A stretch of DNA of 64,000 bases from Hippopus hippopus. Lineage: Eukaryota > Mollusca > Bivalvia > Cardiida > Cardiidae. The notes beneath the pieces were generated by a model. It was not told the origin of the DNA. It saw only the letters and a program-made list of their open reading frames with translations, and did not search any database. The position numbers and the translations under genes were made by a program. Shown one piece after another: positions 40,922 to 52,454 of the stretch. The stretch spans positions 52,305,619-52,369,618 of the forward strand of contig OX328102.1 in NCBI GenBank assembly GCA_946811185.2. The letters run 5' to 3'. Within the stretch, counting starts at the first letter, position 1. Each line of letters opens with the position of its first letter.

Positions 40922-43154
40922 ACATGCATATAAAGTTTCAGGTCATTCCAACATGAAAAGACAAAGTTATATTGTAGAAAAGCATGAAAAGCTGTAAAAA
41001 AAAATAATGAATAGGGAATAATTCCAAAAGGGCATTAGGTAAGGTTACGGCTCCAGTGCATTGCACTTTCCGTAACTGCAACAAAAATGTTTACCAAGTG
41101 TCAAGTCAATTTGACTTGAAGTGACAAATTTCCGTTCCGGACCAGCAAGAAATACTGTAAAAAGGTAGATCAAAGTAGAATAACTCCAAATCCGCGCTAG
41201 GTAGAGTTATTCTTCTTGCGCACTGTACTCCGTAATATTGCAACAAACATGCATACCAAGTTTGAAGTCTTTCTGACTTGAGATGACAAAGTTATATTCT
41301 GGACAAGCACTAAATGCTGTAAAAATGACGATCAAAGGGAAATAACTCAAAGACAGCAGGAGGTAGAGTTACAATTCTTGCGCACTGCACTTCCAAATAT
41401 TGCAACAAATAAACATACCATATTTCAAGTCATTCCTACTTAAGATGACAAAGTTATGCTCCGGACAAGCACTAAATGCTGTAAAAAGGATGATCAAAGG
41501 GAAATGACTCATGGACAGCACGAGGTAGAGTTATAATTCTTGCGCACTGTACTTCCAAATATTGCAACAAATAAGAATTCCATATCTCAAGACATACCTA
41601 CTTAAGATGACAAAGTTAATCTCCGGACAAGCAAGAAATGCTATAAAAATGAACATCAAAGAGGGAAAAACTCAAAATTCGTGATAGGAAGAGTTATGGT
41701 TATTGTGCACTCCACTCCGTAATTTTTTAACAATCATGCATACCAAATTTGAAGATGTTCAGACTAGAGATGGCAAAGTTATATTCCGGACAAGCAGAAA
41801 ATGCTGTAAAAATGACGATGAAAGGGAAATAACTCAAAGAATGCACGAGGTAGAGTTATAGTTCTTTAGCACTGCACTCCATATTATTGCAACAAACACA
41901 AATGCCAAGTTTCAAGTCAATCGGAATGGAGATGACAAAGTTAAGCTTTGGTTAAAAAACTGGATTGTAAAAATGAAGATGAAAGTGGAATTACTCACAA
42001 TCCGAGCTAGGTAGAGTTATTGTTCTTGCGCACTGTACTCCGTAATATGGCAACAAACATGCATACCAAATTTGAAGTCGTTCTGATTTGAGATGACAAA
42101 GTTATATTCCGGACAAGCACTAAATGCTGTAAAAATGTCCATCAAAGGGAAATAACTCAAAGAGAGCATGAGGAAGAGTTACAATTCTTGCGCACTGCAC
42201 TTCCAAATATTGCAACAAATAAGCATTCTATATTTCAAGTCATTCCTACTTAAGATGACAAAGTTATGCTCCGGACAAGCAAGAAATGCTATAAAAATGA
42301 AGATCAAAGAGAGAATAAATCAAAATTCGTGATAGGAAGAGTTATGGTGATTGTGCACTGCACTCAGTAATTTTCAACAATCATGCATACCAAATTTGAA
42401 GATGTTCAGACTAGAGATGACAAAGTTATATTCCGGACAAGCAGAAAAGGCTGTAAGAATGACAAGCAAAGGGAAATAACTCAAAGACTGCACGAGGTAG
42501 AGTTATAGTTCTTTCGCACTGTACTCCGTATTATTGCAACAAACACAAATACCAAGTTTCAAGTCAATCGGACTGGAGATGACAAAGTTAAGCTCTGGAC
42601 AAAAAACTGGATTGTTAAAATGAAGATGAAAGTGGAATTACTCACAATCCGAGCTAGGTAGAGTTATTGTTCTTGCGCACTGTACTCCGTAATATGGCAA
42701 CAAACATGCATACCAAATTTGAAGTCTTTCTGACTTGAGATGACAAAGTTATATTCTGGAAAAGCACTAAATGCTGTAAAAAGGTCCATCAAAGGGAAAT
42801 AACTCAAAGGCAGCATGAGGTAGGATTACAATTCTTGCGCACTGTACTTCCAAATATTGCAACAGATAAGCATTCTATATTTCAAGTCATTCCTACTTAA
42901 GATGACAAAGTTAATCTTCGGACAAGCAAGAAATGCTATAAAAATGAAGATCAAAGAGGGAATAACTCAAAATTCGTGCTAGGAAGAGTTATGGTTACTG
43001 TGCACTGCACTCAGTAATTTTTCAACAATCATGCTTACCAAATTTGAAGATGTTCAGACAAGAGATGGCTAAGTTATATTCCGGAAAAGCAGAAAATGCT
43101 GCAAAAATGACGATCGAAGGGAAATAACTCAAAGAGAGCATGAGGTAGAGTTAT
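40922..43154. repeat. Type A block (2233 bp)
   Basis: Counterpart of the 2.24-kb block, but without the A10-run monomer: at about 42310 the usual AATAAATCAAAATTCG is kept, so the A10 variant is derived within units 1-3. Confidence 0.88.
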
Positions 43155-43189
43155 GGTGGGCTTCCGTCGGGCAGGCGGGCGGCGTCCAG
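43155..43189 (-). repeat. GC-rich border element, short form
   Basis: Last short copy in the window. Confidence 0.9.
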
Positions 43190-43845
43190 TTGAAAATTTC
43201 CATTTCTTGTTTACGCAATAAAGTCTGCATTTGTGGTCAGATTTTCATGAAACTTTTATAGTTGCATTGTATCATCAACAGTTTGAAACCTATTGATTTT
43301 GAAAATCTCCTACAAACAGTACGTGAAAAGTAACCATTTGAATTAGTAAATTTCCATTTCTTGTTTACACAATAAAGTCTGCATTTGTGGTCAGATTTTC
43401 ATGAAACTTCCACAGTTGCTTTGTATGATCAACAGCTTGAACCTTATTGATTTTGAAAAAGAAATAAAAAACAGTATTGAAAAAGTAGCCATTTGAAAGT
43501 GAAAATTTCCATTTCATGTTTAGGCTATAAAGTCTGCATTAGTGGTCAGATTTTCAGGAAACTTGCATAGTTGCTTTGTATCATCAACAGCTTAAACGCT
43601 ATTCATTTTGAAAAATATCCAACGAACAGTACAGGAAAAGAAGCCATTTGATATTGCAAATGTTCATTTCTTGTTTATGCAATAACGTCTGCATTTGAAG
43701 TCAGATTTTTATGAAACTTGAACGGTTGCTTTGCATCATCAACAGCTTGAATCCTATTGATTTGGAAAAATCCAACAAACAGTACGGAAAAAGTAGCCAT
43801 TTGAAGTTGAAAATATCCATTTCTTGTTTATGCAATAAAGTCTGC
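43190..43845. repeat. Short type B block (656 bp)
   Basis: Ends with the same GTCTGCA|GTCTTT fusion as the other short blocks, so this junction predates the split of unit 4 from units 1-3. Confidence 0.88.
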
Positions 43846-44052
43846 AGTCTTTCTGACTTGAGATGACAAAGTTATATTCCGGACAAGCACTAAATGCTGT
43901 AAAAAGGTCCATCAAAGGGAAATAACTCAAAGACAGCACGAGGTAGGGTTACAATTCTTGCGCATTGTACTTCCAAATATTGCAACAGATAAGCATTCTA
44001 TATTTCAAGTCATTCCTACTTAAGATGACAAAGTTATGCTCCGGACAAAGAA
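43846..44052. repeat. Very short type A block (207 bp)
   Basis: Only about 1.3 monomers; units 1-3 have 531 bp here. Confidence 0.88.
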
Positions 44053-44149
44053 CTGGACGCCGCCCGCCTGCCCGACGGAAGCCCACCTGGACGGCCGTAC
44101 GCCATCGGTGATCCCAAAATACATCCCGAATTCGACGGGCATATAAAGA
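44053..44149 (+). repeat. GC-rich border element, long form, variant
   Basis: Carries CTGCCCGACGGAAGCCCACC, which is exactly the reverse complement of the short form, so this copy is the closest relative of the short elements. Confidence 0.9.
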
Positions 44150-45351
44150 AGTAACCATTTGAAGTTGAAAATTTCCATTTCTTGTTTACACAATAAAGTC
44201 TGCATTTGTGGTCACATTTTCATGAAACTTCCACAGTTGCTTTGTATGATCAACAGCTTGAACTTTATCGATTTTGAAAAAGAAATAAAAAACAGTATTG
44301 GAAAAGTAGCCATTTGAATGTGAAAATTTCCATTTCTTGTTTAGGCTATAAAGTCTGCATTAGTGGTCAGATTTTCAGGAAACTTGCATAGTTGCTTTGT
44401 ATAATCAACAGCTTAAACGCTATTGATTTTGAAGAACATCCAACGAACAGTACAGGAAAAGAAGCCATTTGATATTGCAAATGTCCATTTCTTGTTTATG
44501 CAATAAAGTCTGCATTTGTAGTCAGATTTTTATGAATCTTGAACGGTTGCTTTGTATCATCAACAGCTTGAATCCTATCGATTTGGAAAAATCCAACAAA
44601 CAGTACGGAAAAAGTAGCCATTTGAAGTTGAAAATATGAATTTCTTGTTTACGCAATAAAGTCTGCATTTGTAGTCAGATTTTCATGAACCTTGCACAGT
44701 TGCTTTGTGTCATCACCAGCTTGAACGCTATTAATTTTGATATTAATCTAACAGACAGTACTGGAAAAGCATCCATTTGAATTTGCAAATTTACATTTCT
44801 TGTTTACGCAATAAAGTCGGCATTTGTTGTCAAATTTTCATGAAACTTGCACCGTTGCTTTCTATCATCAACAGCTTGAACGCTATTGATTTTGAAATAA
44901 ATCTAACAAACAGTACTGGAAAAGTAGCCATTTGAATTTGCAAATTTCCATTTCTTGTTTACGCAATATAATCTGCATTTGTAGTCAGATTTTTATGAAA
45001 GTTGTGCAGTTGCTTTGTATGATCACCAGCTTAAACCCTATTGATGTTGAAAAATCCAAGAAAAAGTACGGGATAATTAGCCATTTGAAGTTGCAAATTT
45101 CCATTTCATATTTACTTAATAAAGTCTCCATTTGTCGTCAGATTTTTATGTAATTTCCACAGTTGCTTTGTATCATCAACAGCTTGAACCCTATTGATTT
45201 TGAAAAACATCCAACAAACCGTATTGGAAAATTAGCCATTTGAAGGATTTCCTTTTCTTGTTTACGCAATTAAGTCTGCATTTGTAGTCAGATTTTCATA
45301 AAACTTGTCTAGTTGCTTTGTATCATCACAGCTTGAACGCTATTGATTTAG

Positions 45352-45385
<34 letters not shown>

Positions 45386-46330
45386 ATCAAACAGTACAGG
45401 AAAAGTTGCCATTTGAAGTTCCAAATTTCGATTTCTTGTTAACACAATAAAGTCTGCATTTGTATTCAGATTTTCATGAATTTTGTATAGTTGCTTTGTA
45501 TCATCAACAGCTTGAACCCTATTGATTTTGAAAAAAAATCCAACAAACAGTACAGGAAAAGTAGCCATTTGAATTAGTAAATTTCCATTTTTTGTTTATG
45601 CAATAAAGTCTGTATTTGTATTCAGATTTTCATGAAACTTGCATAGCTGCTTTGTATCATCAACAGCTTGAACCCTATTGATTGTGACAAAAAAATCCCA
45701 TAATTAGTATGGCAAAAGTACCTGTTTGAAGTTGAAAATTTCCATTTCTTGTTTGCGCAATATAATGTGCATTTGTAGTCAGATTTTCATGAATCTTGTA
45801 TAGTTGCTTTGTATCATCAACACCTAGAACCCTATTCATTTTGAAAAAAATCCAACAAACAGTACGGGAAAACTAGACATTTGAAGTTGAAAATTTCCAT
45901 TTATTGTTTATGCAATTTATTCTGCGTTTGTGGTCAGATTTTCATGAAAATTGCATAGGTGCTTTGTATCATCAATGGCTTGAATCCTATTGATTTTGAA
46001 TTAAATCTAACAAACAATAATGGAAAAGTAGCTATTTAATATTGCAAACTTCCATTTCTTGTTTACGCAATAAAGTCTGCATTTGTAGTCAGATTTTCAT
46101 GAAACTTGCACTGTTGCTTTGTATCATCGAGAGGTAGAACGCTATGGATTAAGAAAAAAATTGCAACATGCAGTATTGGAAAAGTAGCTATTTGAAGGTG
46201 AAAATTTCCATTTCTTGTTAACGCAATAAAGTCTGCATTTGTATTCAGATTTTTATGAAACTTTAACAGTTGATCTGTATGATCAACAGCTTGAATCCTA
46301 TTGATTTTGAAAAAAAACCCAAATAACAGT
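44150..46330. repeat. Long type B block (2181 bp)
   Basis: The most diverged B block, about 14 monomers. A-run of about 31 bases at 45352-45382. It lacks the direct fusion of units 1-3 and ends at a spacer instead. Confidence 0.88.
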
Positions 46331-46490
46331 ACGGGACAAGAGCGGCAAATTGTCACAAGATACGCCCGTCCCACCGCGAGTTGTAGAGGGGGATAATAAT
46401 CGTAAAGGGCAGGTAGAGGAAAATAGTAGTGCAGCAGAAATCATTTAAGTGATTGAAATAGACATGAATGTCTTCTCTAATGTTAAGGAA
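46331..46490. repeat. B-to-A spacer, copy 6
   Basis: Has GAGTTGTAGAGGGGG and ATCATTTAAG where the others have GAGTTGTCGAGGGGG and ATCATGTAAG. Confidence 0.85.
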
Positions 46491-49400
46491 ACATGCATAT
46501 AAAGTTTCAGGTCATTCCAACATGAAATGACAAAGTTATATTGTAGAGAAGCATGAAAAGCTGTAAAAAAAAATAATGAATAGGGAATCATTCCAAAAGG
46601 GCATTAGGTAAGGTTACGGCTCCATTGCACTGCACTTTCCGTAACTGCAACAAACATGTTTACCAAGTGTCAAGTCAGTTGACTTCAGGTGATAAAGTTC
46701 CATTCCGGACAAGCAAGAAATACTGTAAAAATGTAGATCAAAGTGGTATAACTCCAAATCCGCGCTAGGTAGAGTTATTCTTCTTGCGCACTGTACTCCG
46801 TAATATTGCAACAAACATGCATACCAAGTTTGAAGTCTTTCTGACTTGAGATGACAAAGTTATATTCTGGAAAAGCACTAAATGCTGTAAAAATGTCGAT
46901 CAAAGGGAAATAACTCAAAGACAGCAGGAGGTAGAGTTACAATTCTTGTGCACTGCACTTTCAAATATTGCAACAAATAAGCATTCTATATTTCAAGTCA
47001 TTCCTACTTTAAGATGACAGAGTTATGCTCCGGACAAGCAAGAAATGCTATAAAAATGAAGATCAAAGGGGGAATAATTCAAAATTCGTGCTAGGAAGAG
47101 TTATGGTTCTTGTGCACTCCACTCCGTAATTTTTCAACAAACATGCATACCAAATTTGAAGATGTTCAGACTAGAGATGGCAAAGTTATATTCCGGACAA
47201 GCAGAAAATGCTGTAAAAATGACGATCAAAGGGAAATAACTCAAAGACTGCACGAGGTAGAGTAATAGTTCTTTCGCACTGTACTCCGTATTATTGCAAC
47301 AAACACAAATTCCAAGTTTCAAGTCAATCGGACTCGAGATGACAAAGTAAAGCTCTGGACAAAAAACTGGATTGTAAAAATGAAGATGAAAGTGGAATTA
47401 CTCACAATCCGAGCTAGGTAGAGTTATTGTTCTTGCGCACTGTACTCCGTAATATGGCAACAAACATGCATACCAAATTTGAAGTCTTTCTGACTTGAGA
47501 TGACAAAGTTATATTCCGGACAAGCACTAAATGCTGTAAAATGTCGATCAAAGGGAAATAACTCAAAGACAGCACGAGGTAGGGTTACAATTCTTGCGCA
47601 CTGTACTTCCAAATATTGCAACAAATTAGCATTCCATATTTCAAGTCATTCCTACTTAAGATGACAAAGTTATGCTCCGGACAAGCAAGAAATGCTATAA
47701 AAATGAAGATCAAAGAGGAAATAAATCAAAATTCGTGATAGGAAGAGTTATGGTGATTGTGCACTGCACTCAGTAATTTTCAACAATCATGCATACCAAA
47801 TTTGAAGATGTTCAGACTAGAGATGACAAAGTTATATTCCGGACAAGCAGAAAAGGCTGTAATAATGACGAGCAAAGGGAAATAACTCAAAGACTGCACG
47901 AGGTAGAGTTATAGTTCTTTCGCACTGTACTCCGTATTATTGCAACAAACACAAATACCAAGTTTCAAGTCAATCGGAATGGAGATGACAAAGTTAAGCT
48001 CTGGACAAAAAACTGGATTGTTCAAATGAAGATGAAAGTGGAATTACTCACAATCCGAGCTAGGTAGAGTTATTGTTCTTGCGCACTGTACTCCGTAATA
48101 TGGCAACAAACATGCATACAAAATTTGAAGTCTTTCTGACTTGAGATGGCAAAGTTATATTCCGGACAAGCAGAAAATGCTGTAAAAATGACGATCAAAG
48201 GGAAATAAGTTAAAGACAGCATGAGGTAGAGTAATAGTTCTTTCGCACTGCACTCCGTATTATTGCAACAAACATAAATGCCAAGTTTCAAGTCAATCGG
48301 ACTGTAGATGACAAAGTTAAGCTCCGGACAAAAAACTGGATTGTAAAAATGAAGATGAAAGTGGAATTACTCCAAATCTGCGCTAGGTAGAGTTATTGTT
48401 CTTGCGCACTGTACTCCGTAATATGGCAACAAATATGCATACCAAGTTTGAAGTCTTTCTGACTTGAGATGACAAAGTTATATTCCGGACAAACACTAAA
48501 TGCTGTAAAAATGACGATCAAAGGGAAATAACTCAAAGACAGCACAAGGTAGGGTTATAGTTCTTGCACACTGCACTTTCAAATATTGCAACAAGTAAGC
48601 ATACCATATTTCAGGTCATTCCTACTTAAGATGGCAAAGTTATATTCCGGACAAGCACTAAATGCTTTAAAAAGGATGATCAAAAGGAAATGACTCAAAG
48701 ACAGCACGAGGTAGAGTTATAATTCTTGCGCGCTGCACTTCCAAATATTGCAACAAATAAGAATTCCATATTTCAAGTCATTCCTACTTAAGATGACAAA
48801 GTTATGCTCCGGACAAGCAAGAAATGCTATAAAAATGAACATCAAAGAGGAAAAAACTCAAAATTCGAGCTAGGAAGAGTTATGGTTATTGTTCACTGCA
48901 CTCCATAATTTTTCAACAATCATGCATACCAAATTTGAAGATGTTCAGACTAGAGATAGCAAAGTTATATTCCGGACAAGCAAGAAATGCTGTAAAAATG
49001 ACGATCAAAGGAAAATAACTCAAAGATAGCATGAGGTAGAGTTATGGTTCTTTTGCACTGTACTCCGTATTATTGCAACAAACACAAATGCAGAGTTTCA
49101 AGTTCAATCGGACTGGAGATGATAAAGTTCAGCTCCGGAGAAAGAACTGGACTGTAAAAATGAAGATGAAAGTGGAATTACTCACAATCCGAGCTAGGTA
49201 GAGTTATTGTTCTTGCACACTGTACTCCGTAATATGGCAACAAATATGCATACCAAGTTTGAAGTCGTTCTGACTTGAGATAACAAAGTTATATTCCGGA
49301 CAAGCACTAAATGCTGTAAAAATGACGATCAAAGGGAAATAACTCAAATACAGCAGGAGGTAGAGTTACAATTCTTGCGCACTGTACTTCCAAATATTGC

Positions 49401-50604
49401 AACAAATAAGCATACCATAATTCAAATCATTCCTACTTAAGACGACAAAGTTATGCTCCGGACAAGCACTAAATGTTGTAAAAAGAATGATCAAAGGGAA
49501 ATGACTCAAAGACAGCACGAGGTAGAGTTATAATTCTTGCGCACTGCACTTCCAAATATTGCAACAAATAAGAATTCCATATTTCAAGTCATTCCTACTT
49601 AAGATGACAAAGTTATGCTCCGGACAAGCAAGAAATGCTATAAAAATGAACATCAAAGAGGGAAAAACTCAAAATTCGTGCTAGGAAGAGTTATGGTTAT
49701 TGTGCACTCCACTCCGTAATTTTTGAACAATTATGCATACCAAATTTGAAGATGTTCAGACTAGAGATGGCAAAGTTATATTCCGGACAAGCAGAAAATG
49801 CTGTAAAAATGACGATCAAAGGGAAATAACTCAAGGAATGCACGAGGTAGATTTATAGTTCTTTCGCACTGCACTCCGTATTATTGCAACAAACACAAAT
49901 GCCAAGTTTCAAGTCAATCGGAATGGAGATGACAAAGTTAAGCTTTGGTCAAAAAACCGGATTGTAAAAATGAAGATGAAAGTGGAATTACTCACAATCC
50001 GAGCTAGGTAGAGTTATTGTTCTTGCGCACTGTACTCCGTAATATGGCAACAAACATGCATACCAAATTTGAAGTCGTTCTGACTTGAGATGACAAAGTT
50101 ATATTCCGGACAAGCACTAAATGTTGTAAAAATGTCGATCAAAGGGAAATAACTCAAAGACAGCACGAGGTAGAGTTACAATTCTTGCGCACTGCACTTC
50201 CAAATATTGCAACAAATAAGCATTCTATATTTCAAGTCATTCCTACTCAAGATGACAAAATTAATCTCCGGACAAGCAAGAAATGGTATAAAAATGAAGA
50301 TCAAAGAGGGAAAAACTCAAAATTCGTGATAGGAAGAGTTATGGTGGTTGTGCATTACACTCAGTAATTTTTCAACAATCATGCATACCAAATTTGAAGA
50401 TGTTCAGACTAGAGATGACAAAGTTAAATTCCGGACAAGCAGAAAAGGCTGTAATAATGACGAGCAAAGGGAAATAACTCAAAGACTGCACGAAGTAGAG
50501 TTATGGTTCTTTCGCACTGTACTCCGTATTATTGCAACAAAGACAAATGCCAAGTTTCAAGTCAATCGGACTGGAGATGACAAAGTTATGCTCCGGACAA
50601 AGAA
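46491..50604. repeat. Long type A block (4114 bp)
   Basis: Counterpart of the 4.63-kb block; from about 48360 it tracks 12960 onward closely. It ends in the long GC variant, like 35681-39113. Confidence 0.88.
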
Positions 50605-50702
50605 CTGGACGCCGCCCGCCTGTCCGCCGGAAGCGCGCCTGGACGTCCGTACGCCATCAGTGATTCCATAATACGTCCCGAATTCGACGTGCATATAAAA
50701 AA
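50605..50702 (+). repeat. GC-rich border element, long form, variant
   Basis: Same variant as 39114-39210, with GAAGCGCGCC for GAAGCCCGCC and GTGATTCCATAA for GTGATCCCATAA. Confidence 0.9.
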
Positions 50703-52129
50703 GTAGCCATTTGAAGTTGAAAATTTCCATTTCTTGTTTACGCAATAAAGTCTGCCTTTCTGGTCAGATTTTCATGAAACTTGTATAGTTGCAATGTATC
50801 ATCAACAGCTTGAAACCTATTGATTTTGAAAATCTCCTACAAACAGTACGGGAAAAGTAACCATTTGAATTAGTAAATTTCCATTTCTTGTTTACACAAT
50901 AAAGTCTGCATTTGTGGTCAGATTTTCATGAAACTTCCACAGTTGCTTTGTATGATCAACAGCTTGAACCTTATTGATTTTGAAAAAGAAATAAAAAACA
51001 GTATTGGAAAAGTAGCCATTTGAAAGTGAAAATTTCCATTTCTTGTTTAGGCTATAAAGTCTGCATTAGTGGTCAGATTTTCAGGAAACTTGCATAGTTG
51101 CTTTGTATCATCAACAGCCTAAACGCTATTGATTTTGAAAAACATCCAACGAACAGTATGGGAAAAGAAGCCATTTGATATTGCAAATGTCCATTTCTTG
51201 TTTATGCAATAAAGTCTGCATTTGTAGTCAGATTTTTATGAAACTTTAACGGTTGCTTTGCATCATCAACAACTTGAATGCTATCGATTTGGAAAAATCC
51301 AACAAACAGTACGGCAAAAGTAGCCATTTGAAGTTGAAAATATCCATTTCTTGTTTATGCAATAAAGTCTGCATTTGTAGTCAGATTTTCATGAACCTTG
51401 CACAGTTGCTTTGTGTTATCAACAGCTTGAACGCTATTAATTTTGAAATCAATCAGACAGACAGTACGGGAAAAGCAGCCATTTGAAATTGCAAATTTCA
51501 ATTTTTTGTTTACGCTATAAAGTCGGCATTTGTGGTCAGATTTTCATGAAACTTGCACAGTTGCTTTTTATCTTCAACAGCTTGAATGCTATTCATTTTG
51601 AAATAAATTTAGCAAACAGTACTGGAAAAGTAGCCATTTGAATTTGCAAATGTCCATTTCTTGTTTATGCAATAAAGTCTGCATTTGTAGTCAGATTTTC
51701 ATGAAACTTGCACTGTTGCCTTGTAATAGCAATAGGCAATAGACTGAACTCTATTGATTAAAAAAAAAAAAAAAAAAAAACAGAAATAGTACTGGAAAAG
51801 TAGCCATTTGAAATTGCAAATTTCCATTTCTTGTTTATGCAGTAAAGTCGGCATTTGTGGTCAGATTTTTATGAAACTTCTATAGTTCCTTTGTATGATC
51901 AACAGCTTGAACACTATTGATAAAAAAAAACACACACAAAAAGAGTAGAGGAAAAGTACCCGTTTGAAGTTGCAAATTTCCAATTCTTGTTTACTCAATA
52001 AAGTCTGCATTTGTAGTCAGATTTTCATGAAACTTGCACTGTTGCTTTGTATCATCGACAGGTTGAACGCTATCGATTAAGAGAAAAATTGCAACATACA
52101 GTATTGGAGAAATAGCTATTTGAAGGTGA
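50703..52129. repeat. Type B block cut by virus-like DNA
   Basis: Follows 39211-40638. A-run of 21 bases at 51760-51780. The last satellite bases are TATTTGAAGGTGA; the next B bases would be AAATTTCC but GAGTATTTTTACG follows. Confidence 0.88.
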
Positions 52130-52443
52130 GAGTATTTTTACGAAACACTCTACCGAAAAAGTGTAGAAAAAAGGAATGTGATATACTAAACCTTGATAAA
52201 AGTGGTGGTCCTGGTACACACTGGGTTGCTTGGTATAAAAACGGTAAAACTAAAATTTATTTTGATAGTTATGGTATACAACCACCTATTGAACTTAAAA
52301 AGTATCTGAGACGCCCTATACATCATAATACTGATCAATTACAACAAGCTGGTCAAGTATTTTGTGGTCATTTATGTTTGTACATTCTTAAAAAGCTGGG
52401 TTTAGGTAATAAATTTCAAAATGTTTTAAATAAACTTTTTTAG
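52120..52443 (+). CDS. Adenain-like cysteine protease of Maverick/Polinton type, 5'-truncated
   Basis: In virus-like elements this enzyme cleaves capsid precursor proteins during maturation. The 107-codon frame opens on TTG, not ATG, and its first three codons are satellite DNA, so the true N-terminus is missing. Counting from that TTG: LRNTLPKK at 7-14; GTHWVAWY at 32-39 with the putative catalytic His34; YFDSYG at 47-52 with Asp49; GQVFCGHLC at 78-86 with Gln79 and the nucleophile Cys82. His-Asp-Gln-Cys order and spacing fit the C5 protease family. The frame ends at TAG 52441-52443. Family members are usually longer at the N-terminus. The next gene begins 12 bases downstream, a compact virus-like layout. 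Family call is confident; activity is unlikely without the N-terminal part. Confidence 0.82.
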   Translation: MKVRVFLRNTLPKKCRKKECDILNLDKSGGPGTHWVAWYKNGKTKIYFDSYGIQPPIELKKYLRRPIHHNTDQLQQAGQVFCGHLCLYILKKLGLGNKFQNVLNKLF

Positions 52444-52454
52444 CAATAAAAAAA

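Larger units (their letters stand above)
39114..50604. repeat. Rearranged higher-order unit 4 (11491 bp)
   Basis: The order is GC(long)-B(1.55 kb)-spacer-A(2.23 kb)-GC(short)-B(0.66 kb)-A(0.21 kb)-GC(long)-B(2.18 kb)-spacer-A(4.11 kb). Compared with units 1-3, the first border uses the long GC element, the small A block is reduced to 207 bp, and the second long B block ends in a spacer rather than a direct fusion. It is visibly more diverged than units 1-3 are from one another, as expected towards an array edge. Confidence 0.85.
1..52129. repeat. Higher-order satellite array, unit about 11.87 kb
   Basis: The whole left part is built from two monomer families. Type A is about 156 bp and type B about 150-156 bp; they are arranged in blocks separated by a GC-rich border element or a 160-bp spacer. 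The block order GC(short)-B(1.54 kb)-spacer-A(2.24 kb)-GC(short)-B(0.66 kb)-A(0.53 kb)-GC(long)-B(1.95 kb)-A(4.63 kb) repeats. The same landmark recurs at 4696, 16564 and 28438 (steps of 11868 and 11874). Differences between copies are scattered single bases and homopolymer lengths. I see no gene: the open frames are short, start mostly on non-ATG codons and recur only because the units are copies. This could be a centromeric, subtelomeric or heterochromatic array; the sequence does not say which. Confidence 0.95.
50605..52129. repeat. Truncated last unit
   Basis: It corresponds to 39114-40638 of unit 4 (step 11491), starting with the long GC element followed by type B monomers. It is cut inside a B monomer at 52129, where virus-like coding DNA starts. 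Local differences from unit 4 include an inserted AATAGGC near 51731. Confidence 0.85.

Noticed and set aside
50185..51486. Series of 60-107-codon frames in the last unit
   Set aside because: Same explanation: monomer translations with in-frame stops every one or two monomers.
1..52129. CRISPR-like or centromere-protein-B-box arrays
   Set aside because: Repeats are adjacent monomers with no unique spacers, the DNA is eukaryotic, and I saw no recurring TTCG....CGGG-type box.
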